A DNA stretch of 64,000 bases from contig DATHAQ010000034.1 of the NCBI GenBank assembly GCA_035296565.1, positions 1-64,000 of the forward strand. The letters are read 5' to 3'. The DNA is from JACCZR01 sp035296565 (GTDB lineage Bacteria; Actinomycetota; Thermoleophilia; Solirubrobacterales; Thermoleophilaceae). The number at the start of each line of letters is the position of its first letter. Positions within the stretch are counted from its first letter, which is position 1. Below the pieces are notes generated by a model, which was not told the DNA's origin, made no database searches, and saw only the letters and a list, made by a program, of their open reading frames with translations. Below, in pieces: positions 1 to 9,688 of this stretch. A program made the translations under genes and the position numbers.

Positions 1-52
1 CCAGCAGGCGACGGCCAGTCAGGCTGAGAGCGGCGTTAGCGTGCAGATTCAT
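1..52 (-). CDS. IS481-family transposase, N-terminal fragment at window edge
   Basis: Seventeen codons are visible before the window edge, beginning MNLHANAALSLTGRRLL from an ATG at 52. A strong AGGAGG ribosome site lies about 7 nt upstream. This opening (MNLHANA-LS-) is typical of IS481-family DDE transposases, where it leads into a helix-turn-helix domain. The catalytic core is not in the window. Whether the element is intact cannot be said. Confidence 0.72.
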   Translation of the reverse strand, partial: MNLHANAALSLTGRRLL

Positions 53-136
53 CCGGTGTCCTCCTTGGGACTGGCGTGCTTGGCAGCTCCCAGCCTTCAA
101 GGGGGCCCGGATGAACCAACGCGCTTAGGAACTACA
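1..136 (-). mobile_element. End of an IS481-family insertion sequence (partial)
   Basis: The leftmost 136 bases look like the upstream end of an IS481-family element. They hold the start of its transposase gene (reading leftward from 52), the untranslated lead, and a terminus that reads TGTAGT when viewed inward from position 136. The next six bases, GCTAGG (137-142), fit the NCTAGN target preferred by IS481. The rest of the element and its second terminus lie outside the window, so target duplication cannot be checked here. Confidence 0.7.
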
Positions 137-142
137 GCTAGG
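137..142. other. Putative IS481 target site NCTAGN
   Basis: GCTAGG abuts the element terminus at 136. Its CTA (138-140) is the reverse complement of the TAG stop codon of the neighbouring leftward gene, so the insertion falls at the very end of that gene and leaves the stop intact. Confidence 0.5.
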
Positions 143-1592
143 CCTCCGCGGGCCTCGCGGGCGGCGTCCCCGCGAGGCTTCGCCGCCGCCGGCGGGCGAA
201 CGCGGTAAGCGCTCCCTGGGCACCGATCGCCGCTGCCGCCACGAACGGTCCCAGCGCCGGCACGGCGGTGCGAGCGCTGAACTCCACGGTGGCGACCGGG
301 ATCACGAGCATCACCCACGCCGAGATGGCGAACAGGACCGCCGCGGAGCGCGCGCGGCCCGTCGTCAGGAACGGCGCGAGCACCGTCAGCAGCGCCAGCA
401 CCAAGAACACCGGCCCCTGCAGCCGGGTCCCCGACTCGTAGGTGCGTAGCACGGTGATCAGGTTGCGGTCGACGCTGAAGCGCTTGGCGTCGGTGTAGTG
501 CGGCCGGGCATCGCGCAAGCCGAGCGGGTTGTAGGTCGAGTTGAACAGGACCTGGTGGTGGACCAGGTCGTGCCAGCTGTAGCCGCCCCCGTAGCCGCGG
601 AAGCTCTCGGGCGCGATGTAGCGCAGGGTCGCGCCGCCCACTTCCTCCAGGTAGTCCAGTGGCTGGTGGGTGACGACCTCCCAGGTGAATGCCTCCACCG
701 CGGCGGTCTGCTTGGCGCCCGCGGTGTGCGGGTCGCCGAAGTAGCGAATCGCGGGCGAGTAGTACCAATTGAAGGTGTACTGGTTGGTGTAGGGCCGCTT
801 GGCGCGCGGCACGTTCTCGCACAGCAGCCCGGTGCCCGGCGGCGGAGTGAACTTCGAGCAGTCGGCGAAGGGAGCGACGCGGCCGTAGACGTTCCAGGCG
901 CCGTTGCGGCTCAGCCCGGTGCGCCCCTCGGCTGCGTACTCGACGACGTAGTAGGGGACCAGCAGCGCGAAGGCCCCGAGCACCCCGGCCGCCGTGACGG
1001 CCGCCCGCCGGCGCCATGCCGCGCTGGGCACCGCGAACACCAGCCAGAGGGCGCCGAGGATGAGGATCGGCAGCGCCACCACGCGCACGCTCGCCGCGGT
1101 CGCCAGGACCAGGCCGCCCAGGGCCGGCCACCACAGGCTCGTGCCCTCGGTCGTGCGCACGCCGCAGTACAGCGAGATCGACATCAGGAGGATGAAGACG
1201 GCCTCGCTGTTGGCCGAGTGCTCCATGAAGAACACCGGCGCCCCAAGCGCCATCACGGCCGCGGGCAGCAGCGCGAGTCGGCGCGAGATCCCCGTCCGGG
1301 CGACGGTGAAGAACATGATCGCCGCCGAGGCCAGTCCCAGCAGGTGGTGCACCAGCACCACGAAGAGGAGTGTGGGGGAGATCTCGTTCATCGCCCGCAG
1401 CACCAGGGGGTAGCCGGCGGGCCGCAGCTCGTTGCGAAAGAAGTCGCCGCTCTGCGAGACCCCGATGTAGCTGGCGGCGTCGGGCCAGCCGAAGAAGGCC
1501 GGCTTCCAGGCCAGGACGAGGAGCAGCCGCAAGACGGCACCCGCGGCCAGGGTCGCCACCAGAGCCCACGCGATCCTGCGATCGCCCCGCAC
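138..1592 (-). CDS. Multi-pass membrane glycosyltransferase-like protein (GT-C type)
   Basis: A 484-residue integral membrane protein with about ten hydrophobic segments. The first comes just after a short basic N terminus and is followed by a loop with P-D/A-YI and RPAGYPL-like features seen in GT-C fold polyprenol-dependent glycosyltransferases. A large soluble loop (roughly residues 230-370, rich in Tyr, Trp and His) precedes the last membrane helices. This suggests transfer of a sugar from a lipid carrier outside the membrane, but no acceptor can be named. I chose the GTG at 1592 because TAACCT (1605-1600) lies 7 nt upstream, matching the leaderless pattern of neighbours. An ATG at 1631 would overlap the divergent gene's start. 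The gene ends exactly at the IS481 target site. Confidence 0.6.
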   Translation of the reverse strand: MRGDRRIAWALVATLAAGAVLRLLLVLAWKPAFFGWPDAASYIGVSQSGDFFRNELRPAGYPLVLRAMNEISPTLLFVVLVHHLLGLASAAIMFFTVARTGISRRLALLPAAVMALGAPVFFMEHSANSEAVFILLMSISLYCGVRTTEGTSLWWPALGGLVLATAASVRVVALPILILGALWLVFAVPSAAWRRRAAVTAAGVLGAFALLVPYYVVEYAAEGRTGLSRNGAWNVYGRVAPFADCSKFTPPPGTGLLCENVPRAKRPYTNQYTFNWYYSPAIRYFGDPHTAGAKQTAAVEAFTWEVVTHQPLDYLEEVGGATLRYIAPESFRGYGGGYSWHDLVHHQVLFNSTYNPLGLRDARPHYTDAKRFSVDRNLITVLRTYESGTRLQGPVFLVLALLTVLAPFLTTGRARSAAVLFAISAWVMLVIPVATVEFSARTAVPALGPFVAAAAIGAQGALTAFARRRRRSLAGTPPARPAEA

Positions 1593-1599
1593 GCGCGCG

Positions 1600-1605
1600 A
1601 GGTTA
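1600..1605 (-). promoter_or_regulatory. -10 hexamer TAACCT, leaderless start
   Basis: TAACCT on the minus strand is followed by 7 nt and the GTG at 1592. There is no Shine-Dalgarno sequence, so the transcript probably begins at or next to the start codon. Confidence 0.45.
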
Positions 1606-1615
1606 GATGTCCGGT

Positions 1616-1621
1616 TAGGGT
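1616..1621 (+). promoter_or_regulatory. -10 hexamer TAGGGT, leaderless start
   Basis: TAGGGT is followed by 8 nt and the ATG at 1630. It forms a divergent leaderless pair with the minus-strand promoter at 1600-1605. Confidence 0.45.
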
Positions 1622-1629
1622 CGCTCCGC

Positions 1630-1995
1630 ATGGCCGACGAGCTCGAGCTCCATTTTCTTACCCACGGGCCGCCCGACCAAGCCATGTTCCGCTGGCGCTC
1701 GCAGCCCCCCGACGCCCTGCAGGGCTTCGAGCTTGTGGACGAGTCGTTCAACGGGCTCTCGTACGAGAAGCGCTACTACGACTGGCCGGCCTACCTGAAC
1801 TTCCTCTCGGTGGTCGGCGTCCTGCTGCGCAAGTTCTCGCAGAGCCTCTACACGCTCTCGGTGCGCTTCGACGACTCCGGCACCGGCCACACCCGCGTGA
1901 CGGTCATCGGCAAGGTTGACCCCGGCACGCGCGCGGCCCTCGGCCATTTGGCCGACGCGCAGGGTGGGACTCACGGCCTGCGCGTCGGCGCCTAG
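1630..1995 (+). CDS. Conserved hypothetical protein, 121 aa
   Basis: A small soluble protein with no signal peptide or membrane segment. It has an aromatic-rich centre (Y-E-K-R-Y-Y-D-W-P-A-Y) and an alternating hydrophobic stretch near residues 75-95 that would fit a small alpha/beta fold. I do not recognise the family. The start is an ATG with a -10-like TAGGGT 8 nt upstream and no ribosome site. It is transcribed divergently from the glycosyltransferase-like gene and convergently with the SHOCT gene, whose stop is only 9 bases away. No function is proposed. Confidence 0.6.
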   Translation: MADELELHFLTHGPPDQAMFRWRSQPPDALQGFELVDESFNGLSYEKRYYDWPAYLNFLSVVGVLLRKFSQSLYTLSVRFDDSGTGHTRVTVIGKVDPGTRAALGHLADAQGGTHGLRVGA

Positions 1996-2004
1996 CCCGA
2001 GGCG

Positions 2005-2592
2005 CTACATCCCGGCGAGTATCTCCGCCTTCTTGGCGTCGAACTCCTCCTGGGTGATCAGGCCGGAGTCCTTCATCTGCCCGAGCTTCTTGATCTTCTC
2101 GGCGGGGTCCTCTGACTTCTGCTGCTCGCGCGCCTGGCGGTAGGCCTGGTCCGCGGCGTTGCCGTAGGTGGACTGCATCCCCTCCATCACGGCGGCCTGG
2201 TCGCCGCCGGCGGCGGCGATCGAGGCCTGCTGGGCGTCCCACTGGACCGCGATGCGGTTGGGGTCCTCGGGGTGCACCTTGACCGGGATCTCCATGCCCA
2301 CCGTCACCGCCGCCTTCATACGGGTGGTGGGGAACACGTAGTCCACGGTGTACGGCGCCCCGGTGGGCGGATGCACCTCGATCGGGAGATGCATCGCGAA
2401 GCGCTCGCCCGGGACCGGCTCGGCGAAGCCCTTGGCCACGCCCTTGGCCGGATACCCCTTCTTCAGCACCTCGCTCTCGCCGCGGTCATCGGCGAGTGCC
2501 CCAATGTCCTTGAACGACTGTCGGACCGACGGCATGCCGCCGTGGTGGTCCGACATGCGCTTGACGTCTCGAATTCCCTTGAAGAGGCCCAT
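2005..2592 (-). CDS. SHOCT-domain protein, 195 aa
   Basis: The N terminus MGLFKG is shared with the upstream neighbour (2597-2977). The middle carries a beta-rich segment (about residues 60-120) with conserved Pro and Val pattern. The last 30 residues form a SHOCT motif (EKIKKLGQMKDSGLITQEEF, ending in AEILAGM), a short helical hairpin often found at the C terminus of bacterial proteins with oligomerisation or membrane-associated roles. The two genes are 4 bases apart and probably form one transcript. Function is unknown. Confidence 0.7.
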   Translation of the reverse strand: MGLFKGIRDVKRMSDHHGGMPSVRQSFKDIGALADDRGESEVLKKGYPAKGVAKGFAEPVPGERFAMHLPIEVHPPTGAPYTVDYVFPTTRMKAAVTVGMEIPVKVHPEDPNRIAVQWDAQQASIAAAGGDQAAVMEGMQSTYGNAADQAYRQAREQQKSEDPAEKIKKLGQMKDSGLITQEEFDAKKAEILAGM

Positions 2593-2596
2593 CGCG

Positions 2597-2977
2597 CTAC
2601 CAGCCGTAGATGAGAGCGGTCGTGGGGGAGTCCGGGTCGTAGCGCACGGTGATCGATGCTCCCTCGGAGATCTCCTCGAGCTGCGCCGGCAGCATCGACT
2701 GCGAGATGGTCGTCTGGTACGGCTCTCCGCCGTCGGGTCGGATCGAGACCTCGAACTCCGTCTGCTGGCCGCCGCCCACATCGGTCTGGCCCGTCGGGCG
2801 GATGGCGTGCACCACGGCCGGCGCCTCGATGCCGGAGGCATACAGCTTCTGCGCCGTCTGGGCGTAGGCGGCCTGCGCCGCCATGTCTCCGCCCATGCCC
2901 GCCTGTTGGCCCTGCTGCTGGCCCATCGCCTCCTGCGCCTGCTTCTGCATGTCCTTCATGCCCTTGAACAGTCCCAA
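2597..2977 (-). CDS. Hypothetical protein with MGLFKG N terminus, 126 aa
   Basis: It starts at a TTG preceded by a GAGGAGGACGAGG ribosome site. It has a Gln/Met/Gly-rich linker (residues 10-35) followed by a compact beta-rich domain (about residues 45-126) that matches the middle domain of the downstream gene in pattern and ends in YDPDSPTTALIYGW. No signal peptide is visible. A TAGGGT hexamer near 3014-3009 may be its promoter. The tandem pair looks like an old duplication in which only the second copy carries SHOCT. Function is unknown. Confidence 0.62.
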   Translation of the reverse strand: MGLFKGMKDMQKQAQEAMGQQQGQQAGMGGDMAAQAAYAQTAQKLYASGIEAPAVVHAIRPTGQTDVGGGQQTEFEVSIRPDGGEPYQTTISQSMLPAQLEEISEGASITVRYDPDSPTTALIYGW

Positions 2978-3013
2978 GTCCTCGTCCTCCTCGATCGCGG
3001 CCCACGGCCCACC

Positions 3014-3802
3014 CTACGTCACCCGGGCGCGCACGAACAGCGTCTGGGACGCATGTCCGATCGGCCCGCGTTCGTCGAACAGGGCCGTGTCCGAAAGGCC
3101 GACGCCGTTGGGCTCGGGGCGGGTCACCGCGTCGAGGCACACCCACTCGCCGGCGGGCATGCGGTGCAGGTGCACGCTCAGGTCGGTGTTGATGAACAGG
3201 AAGCGCCGCCAGTCCAGCGCCGCGCTCACGCCGTTGCCGGAGTCGGCGGCGACCAGCACGCGCTGCAGGGGGGTCGGCTCCTCCCCGGCCACGAGCGGGA
3301 CGCGCATCCGCATCCACACCGTCGCCGGGCCCATCTCGAGGAAGCCGCCCGACAGGAAGCGGTACTCCATGGCCGTGTGGTAGCCGACTTCCTGGCCGGT
3401 CGGGAAGAAGGGCTTCTCCTCGGCCCGGTCGGGGCCCGCGGGAGGCTCCCCGGGCGTCGCGGCGCCCTCGAGGTCCACCTCGCCGGTCACCAGCCGCCAG
3501 GAGGAGGCACGCACCAGCTCGGTGCCGGCCGCATCGCTGAGCAGGGCCTCGAGCAGCTCGACGCTGCGGCCCGGGCGCACGGTGCGAACCTCGACCCGAA
3601 GCGGCGCGAGTGGTACGGGCCGCAGGATCTCGAACGTCACCCGGCCGACCTGCTTGCCGTCGCCGCCGGGGTGTAGCTCCAGCGCCCGGGCGATTGCGGC
3701 AGCCGGCGGGCCGGCGTGCTGAGAACTCGGGTCCCAGGGGCCGCGGGTGAGCTCGGAGGGCACCAGCCGGTCGCCCTCCTCGGTGAAGAACGCCTCCGCC
3801 AC
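3014..3802 (-). CDS. Thioesterase-family protein (acyl-CoA thioesterase-like, double hot dog)
   Basis: 262 residues, the usual length for a two-hot-dog acyl-CoA thioesterase of the TesB/4HBT_3 group. The first half carries R-G-P-W-D..Q-H-A-G-P-P-A-A (a typical active-site helix). The second half contains an SGNGVSAAL-like helix and ends in H-A-S-Q-T-L-F-V-R-A. The likely reaction is hydrolysis of acyl-CoA, with chain length unknown. The GTG at 3802 is preferred over the GTG at 3811 because TAGGGT (3815-3810) sits 7 nt upstream and would overlap the earlier codon. Confidence 0.72.
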   Translation of the reverse strand: MAEAFFTEEGDRLVPSELTRGPWDPSSQHAGPPAAAIARALELHPGGDGKQVGRVTFEILRPVPLAPLRVEVRTVRPGRSVELLEALLSDAAGTELVRASSWRLVTGEVDLEGAATPGEPPAGPDRAEEKPFFPTGQEVGYHTAMEYRFLSGGFLEMGPATVWMRMRVPLVAGEEPTPLQRVLVAADSGNGVSAALDWRRFLFINTDLSVHLHRMPAGEWVCLDAVTRPEPNGVGLSDTALFDERGPIGHASQTLFVRARVT

Positions 3803-3809
3803 GCCGGGC

Positions 3810-3815
3810 ACCCTA
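3810..3815 (-). promoter_or_regulatory. -10 hexamer TAGGGT, leaderless start
   Basis: Minus-strand TAGGGT, 7 nt before the GTG at 3802, with no ribosome site. This placement decides the start codon of the thioesterase gene. Confidence 0.45.
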
Positions 3816-3933
3816 GAGCCGCTTGGTGCGAACGATTCTCGAGATGGCCGACGCGGCCGGTGTCCTCGCTCGGGAGCGCGCGGTGCCCCCGAGGCCGGTT
3901 TAGGCGTAGCCCCCGGCTGTGGTGCCGCGGGGC

Positions 3934-4323
3934 CTAGGCGGCCTCGGTCCGGGCGAGCTCGAACCAGACGCGAGTGCGGTCACCGCGCTCGATGCCCCAG
4001 CGGTCGCTCATCGTCTCCACCAGCGCGAGTCCCCAGCCGCCCGGGCGGTTGCGGTCGCGGGTGGAAACCTGGAAGCCCGGGCCCTCGTCGGTCACCTCGA
4101 GGCGCACGTGCTCGGTGTTCCACGACATCGCGAGCTCGATCTGGTCCCCATCGCCGGAGCGGCCGTGCAGGACGCTGTTGCTGACGATCTCGCTCGTGAG
4201 CAGACTGGCCTGGTAGGCGCGGTCCTCGGGCAGGACGACGCCGATCGTCACCCCGACGATCTGTCGAGCCCGGGCGGGCGCCTGAGCGCCGCCGGGAAGC
4301 TGGAAGGTTGCGCGCCCCTGCAC
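3934..4323 (-). CDS. RsbW-like ATP-binding protein (anti-sigma factor / serine kinase type)
   Basis: 129 residues making up a single HATPase_c_2 (GHKL) domain. The N box is visible (EIVSNSVLHG, residues 45-54), as are the G1 motif (DEGPGF, near residue 80) and the G2 loop (GGWGLALVETM, near residue 95). Such stand-alone domains act as anti-sigma factors and protein kinases of RsbW/SpoIIAB type, or as regulators in partner-switching. No sigma factor or anti-anti-sigma partner is adjacent, so its target is unknown. The start is a GTG. Confidence 0.78.
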   Translation of the reverse strand: MQGRATFQLPGGAQAPARARQIVGVTIGVVLPEDRAYQASLLTSEIVSNSVLHGRSGDGDQIELAMSWNTEHVRLEVTDEGPGFQVSTRDRNRPGGWGLALVETMSDRWGIERGDRTRVWFELARTEAA

Positions 4324-4375
4324 GACTTACCGCTTACAGGGACGTTCATCCGCAGCAGAACTTGCGCCTAAGCGC

Positions 4376-4394
4376 GCCCGGCGGCACGCCGGGC
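4376..4394. terminator. Perfect 8-bp inverted repeat, possible terminator hairpin
   Basis: GCCCGGCG and CGCCGGGC flank a 3-nt loop in the space between the RsbW-like gene and the end of the CDF gene. There is no T tract. It could end the CDF transcript or lie in the leader of the RsbW-like gene. Nothing else is evident in 4324-4474. Confidence 0.35.
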
Positions 4395-4474
4395 ACTCGC
4401 CTCGAACGGGTCACTTCGTGGGCGTCGACGGCGTAGTCGATCCGCCGCGGGAGGCGATGGGTGGTCGTCCGCGC

Positions 4475-5410
4475 TCACGGCCTGTGCTCCTCGGCCAGAG
4501 GCCGGTCCTCGATCTCCAGCAGCCGCCGCTCGTGCTCGTGCTCGACCTGCAGGGTCACGTGCTCGACCCCGAAGCGCTCGCCGAGCATGTCGCGCACCTG
4601 ACGGCGGCGCGCGTGGCAGTCGTCGCCGGGGCCGACGAGCAGATGCGCCGAAAGCGCCGGGAAGCCCGCCGTGACCTCCCACAGGTGCAGGTCGTGCACC
4701 TCGACCACGCCCGTCTGCGCGGCGATCGCCTGGCCCACCTCGTCGGGATCGAGCCCCGACGGCGCCGCTTCCAGCAGCACGCGGCCCGAGTCGCGCAGCA
4801 GCGACCAGGAGCCGCGCAGCATCAGCCCGCAGACCGCGAGGGCCGCGATCGGGTCGGCGCGATCGAACCCGAAGGCGAGCACGGCGCCGCCCGCCGCCAT
4901 CGCCCCGACCGATCCGTAGAGGTCGGCCAGAACGTGCTGGCGGGCGCCCTCGAGGTTGAGGCTGCGGCGCTCCGAGCGCGCCAGCAGCCAGGCGCAGGCC
5001 ACGTTGACGACGGCGCCGGCTGCGCCGACCGCCAGCACCACGCCGCCGTTCACCGCGTCGGGGTCGCTCAGGCGCCGCACCGCGTCCACGCCGATCAGCA
5101 CCCCGAAGGCCAGGAGCAGCGCGCCGTTGACCTGGGCCGAGAGCACCTCGGCGCGGCCGGTTCCGAACGTGTAGCGCCCCCGTGGCGGCCGGGCGGCCAG
5201 GCGAGCGGCGACCAGCGCGAGGGCGAGCGCGCCGGCGTCGGTGAGCATGTGCGCGGCGTCGGAGAGGAGCGCGAGCGAGGAGGCCAGCACTCCGGCCACG
5301 ACCTCGGCCGCCATGAAGGCGAGCACGAGGCCGAGGGCCAGCGCGATCGGCCGGCGGTCGGCGCCGGCCGACGCCGCATGGGAGTGGTCGTGATCGCGGC
5401 CGGGGCCCAC
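4475..5410 (-). CDS. Cation diffusion facilitator family metal transporter
   Basis: A 311-residue CDF transporter (CzcD/ZitB type) that exports divalent metals such as Zn(II) in exchange for protons. It has the usual plan: an N-terminal His-rich cytoplasmic tag (HDHSH), six membrane segments, metal-site motifs in helix II (LLSDAAHMLTD) and helix V (HVLADLYGSVG), and a C-terminal cytoplasmic ferredoxin-like domain ending in a His/Glu-rich stretch (VEHEHERR). The Asp/His pairs of both membrane motifs are intact. The start is a GTG with TACCCT 5 nt upstream. Confidence 0.88.
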   Translation of the reverse strand: MGPGRDHDHSHAASAGADRRPIALALGLVLAFMAAEVVAGVLASSLALLSDAAHMLTDAGALALALVAARLAARPPRGRYTFGTGRAEVLSAQVNGALLLAFGVLIGVDAVRRLSDPDAVNGGVVLAVGAAGAVVNVACAWLLARSERRSLNLEGARQHVLADLYGSVGAMAAGGAVLAFGFDRADPIAALAVCGLMLRGSWSLLRDSGRVLLEAAPSGLDPDEVGQAIAAQTGVVEVHDLHLWEVTAGFPALSAHLLVGPGDDCHARRRQVRDMLGERFGVEHVTLQVEHEHERRLLEIEDRPLAEEHRP

Positions 5411-5440
5411 CCCTAGAGGGTAGGTCCTACGGCCAAGCGG

Positions 5441-6103
5441 TCAGCCGGGCTCGTCGCCCTGGTCCTGCACGCTGCGGGCGCCCTCACGGGCGGCAACCGC
5501 CTGCTCGAGCTGGCGGTTGACGTGATCCCAGTCGAGGTTGCGGAAGAACGCCTCGACGTACTGCTTGCGCCCGTCGGGGGTCGACCCGAAGTCGGCGGCG
5601 TAGGCGTGCTCATACACGTCTATCCCGAGCACGGGGACCATGTTGTAGACGGCCCAGAGGTTCTGGGAGTCCATGATGTAGTTGAACAGCGAGCCGTCGT
5701 TGAGGTCGTAGCCGACCATGACCCAGCCGCGCGCGGCGCTGGCCGCCTTCTTGACCGCGTCCTGCCACTTGTCGACGCCGTTGAACTCCGGCTCGATCAG
5801 CTCGGCGAACTTGCCCTGCGGCTCGCCGCCCTCGCCACCGAGGTGGCCGAAGTAGAGCTCGTGGTTCTTGAAGCCGAGCAGCGCGAAGGTGTAGTCGACC
5901 GAGACCGCGCGCAGGTCCGAGAAGACCTGATTGCCCTCGATCTCCGAGTAGTCGAACTCGTTGAGGCGCTTGCGGCACTCGTTGGACTTCTTGGCGTAGC
6001 CCTCGTAGAGCTTGTAGTGGTCGTCCATCGTCTGCTTCGAGATCCCGTCCAGCTCCTTCTCGAAGGCCGGGAACTGGCGGGGCTCTAGTTCGTCCCAGGG
6101 CAT
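5441..6103 (-). CDS. Fe/Mn superoxide dismutase family protein (divergent active-site shell)
   Basis: 220 residues, normal length for an Fe/Mn SOD. The likely metal ligands are all present: H29, H81 (FKNHELYFGHL), D162 and H166 (GIDVYEHAY). The fold markers G-I-D-V-x-E-H-A-Y and the C-terminal helix end are typical. The second shell differs from standard enzymes. The His-His pair after the first ligand is Tyr-Glu (Y33, E34), and the Trp of DVWEHAY is Tyr. It could be a working dismutase with altered tuning or a family member with another role. It is cytoplasmic, with no signal peptide. The start is an ATG preceded by AGAAGGGACGG. Confidence 0.8.
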   Translation of the reverse strand: MPWDELEPRQFPAFEKELDGISKQTMDDHYKLYEGYAKKSNECRKRLNEFDYSEIEGNQVFSDLRAVSVDYTFALLGFKNHELYFGHLGGEGGEPQGKFAELIEPEFNGVDKWQDAVKKAASAARGWVMVGYDLNDGSLFNYIMDSQNLWAVYNMVPVLGIDVYEHAYAADFGSTPDGRKQYVEAFFRNLDWDHVNRQLEQAVAAREGARSVQDQGDEPG

Positions 6104-6209
6104 GTGCTTATCCGTCCCTTCTGGTCGCTTCCTGCACTTCGGCTGCCCCGGCACGTCCAGCCTCAAACGGCAATGGCGCCCCTGGCGGGCGGCTATCCTG
6201 CGAACGCCC

Positions 6210-6293
6210 GCGGATGTGGCGGAATTGGCAGACGCGCAGGCTTCAGGTGCCTGTGTCCTTCGGGACGTGGAGGTTCGAGTCCTCTCATCCGCA
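6210..6293 (+). tRNA. tRNA-Leu (CAG)
   Basis: 84 nt cloverleaf with acceptor GCGGATG/CATCCGC and discriminator A, a D arm, an anticodon stem CAGGC/GCCTG with loop TTCAGGT (anticodon CAG), a long variable arm (GTCCTTCGGGAC) as expected for leucine, and a T arm with GTTCGAGTC. The CCA end is not encoded. Confidence 0.95.
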
Positions 6294-6323
6294 TAGCCGG
6301 CTCGGGCCGCCGGCCGGCTGCGC

Positions 6324-6935
6324 CTAGCGGCGCTTGAGGGGAGTGCGGAAGACGTAGTCCCAGAACGGCGCGCTGACCCCGAAGCCGCGCGTGTGGTCCT
6401 GGAAGTGGTGGCGCATGTGCAGCTCGCGCAGCAGCTTGCCGACGCGGGTCTTGGGCTTGTAGTGATGCACGTAGTAGTGCGTCATGTCGTAGATCAGGTA
6501 GCCCAGCAGGAAGCCCACACCCACCAGCCAGCCCCAGGAGCCGAGGACGAGCACGAAGGCAGCGCAGAAGAGCGATGCCAGCGGCACGCTGACCGACGGC
6601 GGCATGACCAGCCGCAGCGGGTCATTCGGATGGTCGTGGTGCACGCCGTGGATGATCCAGTGCAGCTTGGCGCCGATGCCTTCCTCGGGCTCGAAGTGGA
6701 AGACCACCCGGTGCATCCAGTACTCGGTGAGGGTCCAGAACAGGTAGCCGGCGAGGACCCACGCCGCGACCTCCAGGGGAGGCACGCCCTCCTGGCCGAG
6801 CGCGAACAGGACCGCGATCGCCGGGATGAAGATGATCAGCGGGACGACCGGGTGGACGCGCGAGAGGCGGTCGAGCCAATCCGACTCGAACATCCTCGGT
6901 GAGGCCTTCAGCATCTCAGAACGTCGCTGGCTCAT
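6324..6935 (-). CDS. Fatty acid hydroxylase / sterol desaturase family membrane protein
   Basis: 203 residues with four membrane segments and the full set of diiron His boxes: HRVVFH, HGVHHDHPND, THYYVHH and MRHHFQDHTRGFG. This spacing matches the fatty-acid 2-hydroxylase branch (FA_hydroxylase), which uses O2 and a ferredoxin or cytochrome b5 type donor to hydroxylate an acyl chain at the membrane. The substrate is likely a membrane lipid fatty acid. The start ATG lies 10 nt after TAGATT. It is convergent with tRNA-Leu. Confidence 0.85.
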   Translation of the reverse strand: MSQRRSEMLKASPRMFESDWLDRLSRVHPVVPLIIFIPAIAVLFALGQEGVPPLEVAAWVLAGYLFWTLTEYWMHRVVFHFEPEEGIGAKLHWIIHGVHHDHPNDPLRLVMPPSVSVPLASLFCAAFVLVLGSWGWLVGVGFLLGYLIYDMTHYYVHHYKPKTRVGKLLRELHMRHHFQDHTRGFGVSAPFWDYVFRTPLKRR

Positions 6936-6995
6936 GGCGAGCCCAAATCTAGCGCGGAGGCCGGGCGCTCGCCAGCGCCCGGCCTGCGCACGCGG

Positions 6996-9140
<2,145 letters not shown>

Positions 9141-9162
9141 GTGTGCCGAGCCTTTACGTAGA

Positions 9163-9186
9163 GCGCGCCCGGCGTGACGGGCGCGC
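9163..9186 (-). promoter_or_regulatory. Hairpin in glnN leader
   Basis: A perfect 9-bp inverted repeat (GCGCGCCCG / CGGGCGCGC) around a 6-nt loop lies 22 nt before the glnN ATG in the intergenic region shared with the PII gene. With no T tract it is more likely a leader structure or operator than a terminator. Confidence 0.35.
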
Positions 9187-9325
9187 GAAGGACGTGGATC
9201 TGGAAACGGCCTTCAGCCTAGTGTCGTTTCGCCGGGGACGCTCTTGTCCGCGTGTCCAAAGATCCTGCCGGCCCTTTCTCCCCGTGGTCGAGTAGCCTCG
9301 CGCCGCTCGCCAACCCCTGGGAGGG

Positions 9326-9688
9326 ATGCGAAACGTGAAGCTCGTGATCGGGATAGTGCGGCCCGAGAGGGCCAATGACGTGCTCGAGGCTCTGTATCGC
9401 GCGGAGGTGCGCGGGGTCTCCATGAGCCGGGTGCAGGGCCACGGCGGTGAGCTCGACCGGGTCGAGACCTACCGTGGCACCACGGTGAAGATGGGGCTGG
9501 CCGAGAAGGTCCGCTTCGAGATCGCCGTCTCCGAGCCGTTCGTGGCGCCGACTATCGAGGCGGTGATCGAGGGCGCCCGCACGGGCGAGGTGGGTGACGG
9601 CAAGATCTTCGTGCTCCCGCTCGAGCAGGCAATCCGCATCCGCACCGGCGATACCGAAGAGGGCGCCGTGACCCCCGTGGGCTCCTGA
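9326..9688 (+). CDS. glnK: PII nitrogen regulatory protein
   Basis: 120 residues with the complete PII fold: N-terminal beta strand KLVIGIVRPE, a T-loop region (ETYRGTTVKMGLAEK), the B-loop TGEVGDGKIFV, and C-loop residues (IRIRTGDTEEGAV). PII trimers sense ATP/ADP and 2-oxoglutarate and block Amt channels. The T-loop keeps Tyr46 (YRG), but the position of the uridylylated or adenylylated Tyr51 is Val, so covalent modification there is unlikely. It overlaps the amt start (TGATG), which implies coupled translation. A GGGAGGG site precedes the ATG, and TAGCCT at 9293-9298 may be the -10. Confidence 0.92.
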   Translation: MRNVKLVIGIVRPERANDVLEALYRAEVRGVSMSRVQGHGGELDRVETYRGTTVKMGLAEKVRFEIAVSEPFVAPTIEAVIEGARTGEVGDGKIFVLPLEQAIRIRTGDTEEGAVTPVGS

